A stretch of DNA of 64,000 nt, taken from the NCBI GenBank assembly GCA_022841795.1, contig JALHQU010000003.1, positions 5,481 to 69,480 of the forward strand, read 5' to 3'. The position numbers and the translations under genes were made by a program. Positions within the stretch are counted from its first letter, which is position 1. Each line of letters opens with the position of its first letter. Shown here piece after piece: positions 51,481 to 59,743 of this stretch. The stretch comes from Fimbriiglobus sp. Lineage in GTDB: Bacteria; Planctomycetota; Planctomycetia; Gemmatales; Gemmataceae. Under the pieces are notes generated by a model. It made no database searches. It was not told the DNA's origin and saw nothing but the letters and a program-made list of their open reading frames with translations.

Positions 51481-52695
51481 GTGAACGCCGCCCGCACCGC
51501 CTGGCTGGTCGTCGTGCTGCTCATGCCGGTGGCGGCGCTCAACTACCTCGACCGGCAGATGCTGACCACCATGCAGTTCTCGGTGGCCGCCGACATCCCG
51601 CCCGCCAAGGTGGACGCGAACTGGGGGCTGATGCTCGGCCAGTTCAAGTGGGTGTACGCGATCCTCAGCCCGGTCGGCGGGTGGATCGCCGACCGCTTCA
51701 GCCGCCGGTTCACCATCTGTGGCAGCCTGTTCGTGTGGTCGGCGGTGACGTGGTGGACCGGCCAGGCGGTCACGTTCGGCGACCTGATGCTGGCCCGCTC
51801 GCTCATGGGCATCTCCGAGGCGTTCTACTTCCCGGCGGCGCTCGCGCTCATCGCCGACTACCACGCCGGCGGCACCCGCTCGCGGGCGGTCGGGATGCAC
51901 CAGATGGCGGTGTACCTCGGGGTGATCGTCGGCGGGTTCGGCGGGTACGCGGCCGACGCACCGATGATCGGCTGGCGGGGGGCGTTCACCGCCTGCGGGG
52001 TGGTCGGCATGATCTACGCCGTGCCGCTGGTGCTGCTGCTGCGGGACCTCCCGCGGGTGGAGGCGGAAGGGTTGAAGTCGAACCCCGTCCGCGACGCGAA
52101 GGAACTCGTCACCAACCCGTCGTTCCTGCTGCTGGTGCTGTACTTCACCCTGCCGGCGATGGCCGGGTGGGTGGTCCGCGACTGGATGCCGAAGGTGCTG
52201 AAGGTGCGGTTCGACCTGACCCAGGGGCTGGCCGGGTTCACCGCCACCCTGTCGTGGCAACTGGCGGCGATCGTGGGCGTGATCGTCGGCGGGTGGCTGT
52301 CCGACCGGGCGGTCGGCCGGACCGCCCGCGGGCGGATCTTCGTCAGCGCGATCGGCACCAGCCTCATCATCCCGGCCCTGTTCGGCGTCGGCAACGCCCC
52401 CACGCTGGGGGTGGCGGTGGCCGCACTCGTGCTGTTCGGGTTCGGCTGGGGGTTCTTCGACGGGAACAACATGCCCATCCTGTGCCAGATCGTCCGCCCG
52501 CACCTGCGGGCCACCGGGTACGGGATCATGAACTTCGTCAGCGTCGGGTGCGGCGGGTTCGCCGACTGGGGGTACGGCAAGCTCCGCACGGCGAAGGTGG
52601 AGGACAACGTCAGCTTCGCCCTGTTCGCCGCGGTGGTGGTGCTGTCCGTCGGGCTGGTGCTGCTGATCCGGCCGAAGGCGGAGGTGAGGGGTTGA
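51481..52695 (+). CDS. MFS transporter, anion:cation symporter (ExuT-like) family
   Basis: Encodes 404 aa from a GTG start (VNAARTAWLVVVLL), preceded by AAGGA at a suitable distance; no ATG gives a complete first helix. Twelve helices are expected. NYLDRQMLTTMQFSVAAD and the loop GWIADRFSRRFTICGS (the MFS GxxxDRxxRR signature) resemble hexuronate and related acid-sugar transporters. It would import sugar acids by proton symport. It lies near a NanA-like lyase and a Gfo/Idh/MocA dehydrogenase, which could form a catabolic set, although palindromes separate them and co-transcription is unproven. Confidence 0.9.
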   Translation: MNAARTAWLVVVLLMPVAALNYLDRQMLTTMQFSVAADIPPAKVDANWGLMLGQFKWVYAILSPVGGWIADRFSRRFTICGSLFVWSAVTWWTGQAVTFGDLMLARSLMGISEAFYFPAALALIADYHAGGTRSRAVGMHQMAVYLGVIVGGFGGYAADAPMIGWRGAFTACGVVGMIYAVPLVLLLRDLPRVEAEGLKSNPVRDAKELVTNPSFLLLVLYFTLPAMAGWVVRDWMPKVLKVRFDLTQGLAGFTATLSWQLAAIVGVIVGGWLSDRAVGRTARGRIFVSAIGTSLIIPALFGVGNAPTLGVAVAALVLFGFGWGFFDGNNMPILCQIVRPHLRATGYGIMNFVSVGCGGFADWGYGKLRTAKVEDNVSFALFAAVVVLSVGLVLLIRPKAEVRG

Positions 52696-52702
52696 TTCGG
52701 CA

Positions 52703-52874
52703 GAAGACCTCACCCCCCGGCCCCCTCTCCATGAATGGAGAGGGGGTGTTCAAACGGGGCAGGCATCGATGATGTGGGTCTGCCATTCGCCTGTGGGAAC
52801 GGGCGCACCGGCCACGACGGCGACATGAACACCCCCTCTCCACTTTGGAGAGGGGGCCGGGGGGTGAGGTCTTC
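52703..52874. repeat. Palindromic element with CCCCCTCTCCA hairpins
   Basis: Arms GAAGACCTCACCCCCCGG... (52703-52751) and the complement (52827-52874) pair over nearly 48 bp. Each holds a self-hairpin, CCCCCTCTCCA-TGAA-TGGAGAGGGGG and CCCCCTCTCCA-CTT-TGGAGAGGGGG. The 75-bp centre shows no gene. It begins 8 bp after the MFS stop. Confidence 0.93.
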
Positions 52875-52932
52875 GGTCCCTCCCCGCTACAACATCGGCA
52901 CCTGTTCGCACCACCCCTCGAAGGGTCCGCTC

Positions 52933-53955
52933 ATGGTCCGCATCGGCGTCGTCGGCATCGGGTTCATGGGCCGCATCCACTACCTCGCCGCCCAGAAGCT
53001 CCGCGACGCGCGGGTGGCGGCGGTGTGCAGCCGCGACCCGGCGAAACTGGCCGGCGACTGGCGGACCACCCGCGGCAACTTCGGCCCCGAGCCGGGGCAA
53101 GTCGATCTGTCCGGGGTGAAGAAGTACGCCAACTACGCCGACCTGCTCGCCGACCCGGACATCGACCTGATTGACATCTGTACCGTCACCGACCAGCACG
53201 CGCCGCTCGCGCTCGCCGCGCTGAAGGCCGGCAAACATGTGCTGGTGGAGAAGGCCATCAGCCTGACCACGGCCGACGCCGATGCGATGGTGGCGGCGGC
53301 GAAGGCCGCCGGCAAGCTGCTCATGGTCGCCCATGTGCTGCCGTTCTTCCCCGAGTTCGCGTTCGCCGCCGACGCCATCCGCAGCGGCAAGTACGGCAAG
53401 GTTCTAGGCGGGAACTTCAAGCGGATCATCGCCAAGCCGGACTGGTCGGCGGACATGGCGGACGCGGCCAAGACCGGCGGGCCGGCGGTGGACCTGCACA
53501 TCCACGACACGCACTTCATCGGGCTGGTGTGCGGGGTGCCGCGGGAGGTGAGTTCGTCCGGGATCGTCGAGAACGGGGCGGTGACGTACCTGCTCACGGC
53601 GTATCGGTACGGCCCCGGCGGGCCGGTCGTCACATGCGCGAGTGGGGCGGTCAGCCTGGGCGGGCGGCCGTTCGTCCACGGGTACGAGATCTACCTGGAG
53701 CGGGCGACACTCACCTACGAGTCCGGGGCGATGCCGCTGACCGTCATCACGAAAGACGGCTCGCACCGCCCGGACCTGCCCGGCGACGGCGACCCGCTGG
53801 CCGCGTTCACCGCCGAGCTACAAGCAGCGGCCGACGGGGTGACGGCCGGCAAGGAGCCGGACCTGCTCGGCGGGCAGTTGGCCCGCGACGCGCTCGTGCT
53901 GTGCCACCGCGAGATCGAGTCGGTGAAAACGGGGGCGACGGTGCGCGTGGGGTGA
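52933..53955 (+). CDS. Gfo/Idh/MocA family oxidoreductase (cytoplasmic)
   Basis: Encodes 340 aa from MVRIGVVGIGFMGRIHYLAAQ, which is directly the Rossmann strand with GxGxxG; frame codons upstream run through a repeat. The dehydrogenase motif follows as HVLVEKAISLTTADADAM (EK-A instead of EKP). DWSADMADAAKTGGPAVDLHIHDTHFI supplies the catalytic Lys/Asp/His region. No Tat signal, so unlike the copy at 144-1598 it stays in the cytoplasm and could serve sugar oxidation with the nearby transporter. A perfect palindrome starts 4 bp after the stop. Confidence 0.93.
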   Translation: MVRIGVVGIGFMGRIHYLAAQKLRDARVAAVCSRDPAKLAGDWRTTRGNFGPEPGQVDLSGVKKYANYADLLADPDIDLIDICTVTDQHAPLALAALKAGKHVLVEKAISLTTADADAMVAAAKAAGKLLMVAHVLPFFPEFAFAADAIRSGKYGKVLGGNFKRIIAKPDWSADMADAAKTGGPAVDLHIHDTHFIGLVCGVPREVSSSGIVENGAVTYLLTAYRYGPGGPVVTCASGAVSLGGRPFVHGYEIYLERATLTYESGAMPLTVITKDGSHRPDLPGDGDPLAAFTAELQAAADGVTAGKEPDLLGGQLARDALVLCHREIESVKTGATVRVG

Positions 53956-53959
53956 TGGA

Positions 53960-54029
53960 TTGGCGAGCCGGGAGCGTGAGCGACCGGAGGGGGTGAATCC
54001 TCCGGTCGCTCACGCTCCCGGCTCGCCAA
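53960..54029. repeat. Perfect 31-bp inverted repeat (GGCGAGCCGGGAGCGTGAGC)
   Basis: Arms 53960-53990 and 53999-54029 are perfect with an 8-bp spacer. A partial third copy (CCCGGCTCGCCAAG) follows at 54034-54046. The same arms enclose the element at 48874-49032. The rest of the gap to 54200 has no gene. Confidence 0.95.
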
Positions 54030-54199
54030 GAACCCGGCTCGCCAAGGAGTTCCCCATCTTCGCCATCTTCACCAACCCGAACGACCGGCGGATTCGGCAG
54101 GATAGCGGGAATCGGGAAAACAGGTTCGATCGACTCGACCGCGGGAGTTTGCCGATCCTCACAAGCAGGTGAACCATCACCGTTTGGCGAGGATGCGTC

Positions 54200-54961
54200 A
54201 TGGCCCGGTGCTTTCTTCTGTTGCTCACGGCGGTGGTGTGCGTGGCGGCCGCGGGCGGGTGCCTCCGCTGCCATTACACCGCCTACCGCGAGTGCCTACA
54301 ACCCACCGAACAGGCGGTGGTGCCGGCCCCGGCGCGGGCGAAGGTGTTCGTGTTCCTGATGAACGGGCTGGACGTGTTCGACGCCGGCGGGCTGAAGGAA
54401 CTGGAGTGCGAGATCGTGCGGGCCGGGTTCCCGAAGGTGTACTACGCCCAGCGGTTCGATGAGGCGTGGTACTACCGGGAAATCCACCGCCTGCACCGCG
54501 AGGACGCGAATCACAAGTTCGTCCTCGTCGGCGTCGGGGCGGCGGCGACGCAGCTTCACGAACTGGCCTGCAAGCTGACCACCGACGGCATCCCGCTCGA
54601 ATCCGTCGTGTTCCTCGACCCGGCGTTCTCCAGCGCGGACCCGGCAACCGACGCCCCGTACCCGACGAAAGTCATCCGCTCGCACCGCTGGATCGGGGCG
54701 CCGCGACTCAAGGCGAGCGAGGAGCTGAAGTTGAAGCGGGTCGGCCACCTGCACCTGCCGAACAGCCCGGTCGCGGTGGCGGAACTTGTCGGGATTCTGA
54801 CCGACGCGGCGGTCAAGGTGCCGACCCCGCGGCTGGACTTCGATTGCATCCCGCTGGTGGACGAAAAAAGGCCGATTCCCAGGCCGAACGAGCCGAAGTC
54901 GGTGCCGCCCGTCCCGCCGGGGTGGGGGGTGCTTTGTCCGGAGTTCGGACACCCCGGCTAA
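54200..54961 (+). CDS. Predicted lipoprotein with an alpha/beta-hydrolase-like domain
   Basis: Encodes 253 aa. The signal peptide MARCFLLLLTAVVCVAAAGGC has a lipobox-like AGGC (Cys21), so the protein is probably lipidated. The mature part contains KVFVFLMNGLDVFDAGGLKELECEIVRAGF and KFVLVGVGAAATQLHELACKL, a strand-loop-helix pattern like the core of alpha/beta hydrolases, but the nucleophile elbow reads GVGAA rather than GxSxG; catalysis is doubtful. The C-terminus is Pro-rich. No family was identified. A structured RNA/terminator candidate lies downstream. Confidence 0.65.
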   Translation: MARCFLLLLTAVVCVAAAGGCLRCHYTAYRECLQPTEQAVVPAPARAKVFVFLMNGLDVFDAGGLKELECEIVRAGFPKVYYAQRFDEAWYYREIHRLHREDANHKFVLVGVGAAATQLHELACKLTTDGIPLESVVFLDPAFSSADPATDAPYPTKVIRSHRWIGAPRLKASEELKLKRVGHLHLPNSPVAVAELVGILTDAAVKVPTPRLDFDCIPLVDEKRPIPRPNEPKSVPPVPPGWGVLCPEFGHPG

Positions 54962-55025
54962 CAGGGCGGAGTTTTGCCGGAGGCCGGTCTTGAGATTCCG
55001 AAAGTTGAAGCGTAGGGTGTAATAC

Positions 55026-55118
55026 ACAACCGACGGCAACGTTGGTTGTAGCCGAGAGCGTAGAGATGGCGGGGCTGAGTGGGCGACAGCACCCGTCACT
55101 ACGTCTCTCGGTTTTTTT
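55026..55118 (+). ncRNA. Candidate structured RNA ending in a U-run terminator
   Basis: Hairpin 1 is ACAACCGACG-GCAA-CGTTGGTTGT (55026-55049), ten pairs with one G-U, capped by a GNRA tetraloop. Two bases later CCGAGAG-CGTAG (55052-55063) pairs with CTACG-T-CTCTCGG (55099-55111) around an inner GGGGCTG/CAGC-ACCC stem, followed by seven T. It lies between the lipoprotein gene and truD and has the same plan as the 32446-32508 candidate. It may be an independent small RNA or the 3' end of the lipoprotein mRNA. The rest of this 302-bp gap holds only the repeat at 55181. Confidence 0.45.
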
Positions 55119-55180
55119 GCGCGCACACGGCACTTTTCGCGGCCAGCCGACCGTTCCGTCGTTGAATAGCCGGCAGTGCC

Positions 55181-55244
55181 TTTGTTAGCCCGACGCGCCA
55201 GCGAGGGGTGCGTGGTTCCCTCGCTGGCGCGTCGGGCTAACAAA
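55181..55244. repeat. Perfect 27-bp inverted repeat (GTTAGCCCGACGCGCCAGCG)
   Basis: Arms at 55181-55207 and 55218-55244 are perfect with a 10-bp spacer. Closely related to 57996-58057, which shares GTTAGCCCGACGCGC but differs in a compensated internal position (CCAG/CTGG versus GAG/CTC). It ends 19 bp before the truD start. Confidence 0.95.
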
Positions 55245-55263
55245 CCAAACCACGAACAGCCCG

Positions 55264-56436
55264 ATGAAGTTGAAGCAACTCCCGGAGGACTTCCGGGTCG
55301 AGGAGTTGACGGACGTGGCGCCGGCGGCGGTCGGGCCGTTCGCGCTGTACCGGCTGCACAAGATCGGCTGGACCACGCCGGACGCCCTCCAGGTGGTCGC
55401 CCGCCGGTGGAATCTGCGGTGGAACCAGATCGGGTACGGCGGGCTGAAGGACCGGCACGCCGACACCACGCAATACCTGACGATCTTTCACGGCCCGCGG
55501 CGCGACCTTTCACACCAGCGGATCGAGGTGACGCACCTCGGGCAGGCGCACCAGTCGTACTCGTCCCGAGACATCCGGGCGAACCGCTTCGCCGTCGTCC
55601 TGCGATCCGTTCAACCGGAAGACGAGGCGGGGGTGCTGGCGGCGGTCGAGCAGGTGCGACGGACCGGGGTGCCGAACTACTTCGACGACCAGCGGTTCGG
55701 GTCGGTGACGGCGGACGGCCGGTTCGTCGCTCGCGAGCTGGTGTTCGGCCGGTTCGAGGAGGCGCTCAAACTCGCCCTCACCGCCCCCTACGAGTTCGAC
55801 CGGGCGGACGAGAAGCGGGAGAAGCAGACCCTGACGCAGCACTGGGGCGACTGGCCGGCGTGCAAGGCGAAGCTGGCGAAGGGCCACGCCCGCAGTCTCG
55901 TCACATACCTGTGCGACCACCCGACGCACTTCAAGGGGGCGGTGGCCCGGCTGCGGCCGGAGTTGCAGGGGCTGTACCTGTCGGCGTACCAGAGCGAACT
56001 GTGGAACCGGATGCTGGCGAAGTGGCTGGCGGCGAACTTCCCGCCGGGGGCGCTCGGGGTCATCCGCCAGCACCGCGGCGAACAGCCGGTGCCGACGGAT
56101 GTGCCCGACCCGCTGGCCGACCGCTGGGCCAAGCTGGTGCTCCCGCTGCCGTCCCCGCGGCTCAAGCCTGACCCCACTGCCGACTACCTGCCGCACCTGG
56201 ACGCGGTGCTGGCCGAAGAGGTGCTGACGCTCAAGCAGCTCAAGGTGCCGGGGCTGGACAAGCCGTTCTTCTCGAAGGGCGAGCGGGCCGGGTGCCTGCG
56301 GCCGGACGGGATGACCGCCGACGCCGCGGACGACGACCTGAACCGCGGCAAGCGGAAGATCACCCTGCGGTTCGACCTGCCCCGCGGGTGCTACGCCACG
56401 ATGGTGGTGAAGCGGGTGACAGGAAGACAGGATTAA
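55264..56436 (+). CDS. truD: tRNA pseudouridine(13) synthase TruD family
   Basis: Encodes 390 aa. The start FRVEELTD is the TruD family N-terminus. The catalytic Asp lies in YGGLKDRHADTTQ (motif GxKDRxAxTxQ, about residue 65). PNYFDDQRFGS and the inserted TRUD domain (about 165-290) follow, with RCDLPRGCYATMVVKRV at the end as RFDLPRGCYAT. It makes pseudouridine at tRNA position 13. Its stop codon lies inside the left arm of a long inverted repeat shared with the convergent ceramidase-like gene. Confidence 0.93.
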   Translation: MKLKQLPEDFRVEELTDVAPAAVGPFALYRLHKIGWTTPDALQVVARRWNLRWNQIGYGGLKDRHADTTQYLTIFHGPRRDLSHQRIEVTHLGQAHQSYSSRDIRANRFAVVLRSVQPEDEAGVLAAVEQVRRTGVPNYFDDQRFGSVTADGRFVARELVFGRFEEALKLALTAPYEFDRADEKREKQTLTQHWGDWPACKAKLAKGHARSLVTYLCDHPTHFKGAVARLRPELQGLYLSAYQSELWNRMLAKWLAANFPPGALGVIRQHRGEQPVPTDVPDPLADRWAKLVLPLPSPRLKPDPTADYLPHLDAVLAEEVLTLKQLKVPGLDKPFFSKGERAGCLRPDGMTADAADDDLNRGKRKITLRFDLPRGCYATMVVKRVTGRQD

Positions 56437-56534
56437 CCACAGAGGCACAGGGACACAGAGAAGGCAGAAAACCGCGCTGATTCAGAACAATCTTCTCTCG
56501 TCTTCTCTGTGTCCCTGTGCCTCTGTGGTTAATC
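56431..56534. repeat. Long inverted repeat shared by convergent truD and ceramidase-like gene ends
   Basis: Perfect 33-bp arms at 56431-56463 and 56502-56534 (GATTAACCACAGAGGCACAG... and complement) hold the TAA stops of both genes: GATTAACC read from either side. Sequence relative of 10711-10800. The 38-bp centre has no feature. Confidence 0.95.
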
Positions 56535-57938
56535 TTTCTTCTCCACCAATTGCTTGAACGCTTCGCACAGCACCTTCGCCACGTCCGGCCCGCAACTGTT
56601 GATCTCCCCGTACTGCGCCTCCTTGCGGCCGTAGCAGAACGGCTTCTGCTCGTCCCACTGCCGCTTCGGGATGATGTACCCGATCTCGTCGTTCGCCAGC
56701 CCGATCAGCATCCGGTGCTTGCCCTTCAGTTGCGGGTAGATCGCCGGCTCCTTGTCCGCCTTCGGGAAGTCCGCCCCCGCATCGACCGGCTCCTGAATCT
56801 TGTCGAGCACCAGTTCCGGGTAGATCTCTCCCGGAATGGCCGCCACGTCCAACTCGCCGAGTTTCAGATAGCCCACCTCCGTCTTCACCCCCACCGGCTT
56901 CCGCGCGTCCGTCTCCACCGCGAACTTGTCCGGCGTCGGGTTCCCGGCCCACACGTACATCGGCCGCTTCAGCACCCCCGCCTGCCACCCCAGCCGGTAC
57001 AGGGCGTTGTCCACCGGGGCGAGGACGGCCCGCGTCCGCACGGCGAACGGCACCAGGGTGGCGGGCACGGCCATCGCCTCGGCGTGTTCGGCCAGCTTGC
57101 CCACCTCGACGCCGTACTTCTCCGTCTTCTCGAACGTGCCGTCCGTCAGGTCCTTCCCGTCGCCGCCTTTCAGCGGCAGCTTCAGCGAGGTCATCAGCCC
57201 GCCGACGGTGCCGGTGAAGTACGCCACCGGGCACTTGTACTTCCTGGTCAGGTGGGCCACCGTGTACCCGACGTGGTCGGCGCTCACCTCCGTGTTCTTG
57301 TCGTCGAGCAGTTCGGGGTGGACGTTCCACTGCACCAGCAGGCCGAGCGGGGCGGCGCCGGGCTTGGCGTCCGCCGCATCGAACCGAATCACCACGATGT
57401 CGTCGTGCTTCACCTCCGGCAGGCGGCCGTCGCGGAGCAACTCTGGCCCCTTCGCCGTGCCGATCTTGGCCGTCGCCGGGGTGAGCTTTTTCTCCGCCGC
57501 CGTCACCGCCGCCGCCGCCCCGTCGATCAGCTTCGCCAGGTACACCGGGTCCACCCCGCTCTCGAACGGCGTCTTCCCCCACAGCCCGAGCGTGTCCGGC
57601 CCCTCGTGGTTGTGGGTGGCGGACACGAGCATGTAGTCGAACCCCTTCAGTTGCTCCCGCACCCGCTCGACCGCCGGCAGGAACAGCCCGACCACGTCCA
57701 CCGACACCAGGGCGAACTTCTTGGTGCCGTCGGACAGCACCACGGCGCGGGCCATGATCGGGTCGTGGACCTTGGTAGCGGTGCGGTTGTGCCCGAACCC
57801 GGCCATATACACCGGCGTCTTCCCGCCCACCGCCGGGGACACGTCCACCTCGGCGAACCCGACGGCCAGCTTCGGCTCGGCGGCGGAGAGAGTTGCGGTA
57901 ACGAGTAGTAGGGCGAGCAGGGGGACGACGGGTCGCAT
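56529..57938 (-). CDS. Secreted neutral/alkaline ceramidase-like protein
   Basis: Encodes 469 aa with a signal peptide (1-19). LAVGFAEVDVSPAVG, MAGFGHNRTATKVHDPIMARAVVLSDG and MLVSATHNHEGPDTLG (zinc-binding His motif) match the neutral/alkaline non-lysosomal ceramidase N-terminal domain. The shorter C-terminal portion lacks the full immunoglobulin-like domain of true ceramidases, and many bacterial relatives are annotated only by this domain. It would cleave an amide or related bond outside the cytoplasm; ceramide as natural substrate is not established. The stop codon lies in a repeat arm. Confidence 0.88.
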   Translation of the reverse strand: MRPVVPLLALLLVTATLSAAEPKLAVGFAEVDVSPAVGGKTPVYMAGFGHNRTATKVHDPIMARAVVLSDGTKKFALVSVDVVGLFLPAVERVREQLKGFDYMLVSATHNHEGPDTLGLWGKTPFESGVDPVYLAKLIDGAAAAVTAAEKKLTPATAKIGTAKGPELLRDGRLPEVKHDDIVVIRFDAADAKPGAAPLGLLVQWNVHPELLDDKNTEVSADHVGYTVAHLTRKYKCPVAYFTGTVGGLMTSLKLPLKGGDGKDLTDGTFEKTEKYGVEVGKLAEHAEAMAVPATLVPFAVRTRAVLAPVDNALYRLGWQAGVLKRPMYVWAGNPTPDKFAVETDARKPVGVKTEVGYLKLGELDVAAIPGEIYPELVLDKIQEPVDAGADFPKADKEPAIYPQLKGKHRMLIGLANDEIGYIIPKRQWDEQKPFCYGRKEAQYGEINSCGPDVAKVLCEAFKQLVEKKD

Positions 57939-57995
57939 GGGGAGGGGCCTCCGGGAGGGTCGGGGTCAGTGTACGCCGGGGGAGTAAGGTGTTCC

Positions 57996-58057
57996 GTTAG
58001 CCCGACGCGCGAGCGAGGGGCGTGGGCGTTCGGCCCTCGCTCGCGCGTCGGGCTAAC
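57996..58057. repeat. Perfect 24-bp inverted repeat (GTTAGCCCGACGCGCGAGCG)
   Basis: Arms at 57996-58019 and 58034-58057 are perfect, with a 14-bp spacer. Relative of 55181-55244. It lies in the divergent gap between the ceramidase-like gene and ung, which holds no other clear feature. Confidence 0.95.
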
Positions 58058-58124
58058 AATGACGGCAGATGTCCGCCCCCGGAGCGGATATGATGTACCG
58101 GGTAAGTCCCGCAGAGGTGCGACC

Positions 58125-58934
58125 ATGGCGAAGCGATCGGCCAAAGAGCAAGCCGCCGACTCCACCCCGTCGCTGTTCCACGACGCGCCGACGCCGCTGG
58201 AGACGCTGCCGCCGGACGACCCGCGGCCGACGGTGGACCCGGCGGTCATCCCGGCCAACTTCCCGCCGAGTTGGCTGGCCGCCATCGGCGACGAGTTCGC
58301 CAAGCCGTACTTCGCCGACGTGCGGAAGTTCGTCACCGACGAGCGGAAGCAGTACTCCATCTTCCCGCCGGCGGCGGACGTGTTCAACGCCTTCCGGTAC
58401 ACCCCGCTGCACCTGGTGCGGGTGGTGATTCTGGGGCAGGACCCGTACCCGACGCCGGGGCACGCGCACGGGCTGTGCTTCTCGGTGCGGCCGGGGGTGG
58501 CCATCCCGGCGTCGCTGCGGAACATCTACCGGGAGATGGAGTCCGACCTGAACATCCCGCCGGCCCCGCACGGCTGCCTGGAGGCGTGGGCGCGACAGGG
58601 GGTGCTGCTGCTGAACACCGTGCTGACGGTGCGGTCGGGCACGCCGAACTCGCACAAGGGGAAGGGGTGGGAGCTCTTCACCGACGCGGCGCTGAAGGCG
58701 GTGAGCGACCTGCCGCGGCGGGTGGTGTTCGTGCTGTGGGGGGCGAACGCCAAGCAGAAGGCGAAGCTGATCGACGCCAAGCGGCACACGGTCATCACCG
58801 GCGTCCACCCGTCGCCCATGTCGGCGGACAACGGGTTCTTCGGCAGCAAGCCGTTCTCCAAGGTGAACGACGCGCTGGAGGACGCCGGCCTTCCGCCGAT
58901 CGACTGGAAGCTGCCGGAGGTGGTGAAGGCGTGA
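58125..58934 (+). CDS. ung: Uracil-DNA glycosylase, family 1
   Basis: Encodes 269 aa, slightly longer than usual because of a ~40-residue Pro/Asp-rich N-terminal extension. Catalytic GQDPYP (about 104-109, Asp general base), LLLNTVLTV, and HPSPMSADNGFFGSKPFSKVN (active-site His and DNA-intercalation loop) are all present. It removes uracil from DNA. Start at MAKRSAKEQ; codons upstream belong to a repeat. It runs on to within 6 bp of the convergent gene's stop. Confidence 0.96.
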   Translation: MAKRSAKEQAADSTPSLFHDAPTPLETLPPDDPRPTVDPAVIPANFPPSWLAAIGDEFAKPYFADVRKFVTDERKQYSIFPPAADVFNAFRYTPLHLVRVVILGQDPYPTPGHAHGLCFSVRPGVAIPASLRNIYREMESDLNIPPAPHGCLEAWARQGVLLLNTVLTVRSGTPNSHKGKGWELFTDAALKAVSDLPRRVVFVLWGANAKQKAKLIDAKRHTVITGVHPSPMSADNGFFGSKPFSKVNDALEDAGLPPIDWKLPEVVKA

Positions 58935-58940
58935 CCCCCG

Positions 58941-59534
58941 CTACCGCCGCCCCGGCGCCCCCGCCCCCCGCATGGTCGGCCCGTCCTTCGGCGCGCCGGT
59001 GGTGGCCACCGCCACCCGCCACCCGTCCGCCTGCTTGACCATGGGGATGACGGTGATGTCCGGCGCGTCCGGGGTGTCCACCGTCAGCACCGCCGTGTCC
59101 GTCTGCTTGATCGTCTCCTTCACCTTCGGCCGGGAGCGGAACGGGAGCAGGTCCTTGGTCACCGGGTCGGCGGCGGCATCTCGCATGGCCTCCACGAACA
59201 GTTCCTTGCCGGACAGTGGGGCGTACTTGGCCAGCGGGCTGGACGCCGTCTCCTTCTCCTTGTCCAGCTTCTTCCCCCACTGGATGCGGGTGTTCTCGTC
59301 CACCTGGTCGTAGGCGGCGGCCCAGTCCTTGGCCGCCACCGCGTCGGCGTATTTCTCGAACGCCTGCTGCGGGCCGACGCTGCCGCGGAGGCCGGGCATC
59401 TGGCCGAGGGCGTACATGCCGCCGATCACCCCGGCTGCCACCACCAGGGCGAGCGGCAGCAGCCAGAGCGCCCGCGACGAGCCGGAGCCGGACGGCTCGG
59501 GCAGCGGGTTGTAGTTGGCGTCGAACTGGGCCAT
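58941..59534 (-). CDS. Single-pass membrane protein with an NTF2/DUF4878-like outer domain
   Basis: Encodes 197 aa. A short Pro/Ser/Gly-rich cytoplasmic segment precedes one transmembrane helix (about 24-45, ALWLLPLALVVAAGVIGGMYAL). The outer ~130 residues start AFEKYADAVAAKDWAAAYDQVDENTRIQWGKKLD and end VDTPDAPDITVIPMVKQADGWRVAVA. That is the 'accumulate-then-strand' pattern of small NTF2-like/DUF4878 domains. No catalytic signature. It converges with ung, 6 bp apart. Function unknown. Confidence 0.72.
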   Translation of the reverse strand: MAQFDANYNPLPEPSGSGSSRALWLLPLALVVAAGVIGGMYALGQMPGLRGSVGPQQAFEKYADAVAAKDWAAAYDQVDENTRIQWGKKLDKEKETASSPLAKYAPLSGKELFVEAMRDAAADPVTKDLLPFRSRPKVKETIKQTDTAVLTVDTPDAPDITVIPMVKQADGWRVAVATTGAPKDGPTMRGAGAPGRR

Positions 59535-59615
59535 GGCAGCGATCCCGGATGAAGAGCGGAAGAAGGCGGTCCGTCGGTTATGGTATGCGGCGGCGGATCG
59601 AAGATTGGTCCAAAA

Positions 59616-59731
59616 GCCGATCGCCGGTGGCGATCGGCGGGCCGCCACGGAGGGCGGCCCCTACAAAGCAGTCCGTTTTGTAGGGGCCGCCCTCCGTGGC
59701 GGCCCGTGGTCCGGCCCCGCCGGACCTCCTC
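59616..59731. repeat. Composite triple-palindrome element, copy 2 (reverse orientation)
   Basis: It carries the three dyads of 12368-12480 in reverse order: GCCGATCGCC-GGT-GGCGATCGGC (59616-59638), the GGGCCGCCACGGAGGGCGGC inverted repeat (59639-59705), then GTGGTCCGG-CCCC-GCCGGACC. Paired A-to-G changes in both arms of the central repeat keep it base-paired relative to copy 1. TTGGTCC/GGAACC flanks occur. It lies between the membrane-protein start and the kinase end; no gene is seen. Confidence 0.93.
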
Positions 59732-59743
59732 TGGAACCGTCGG

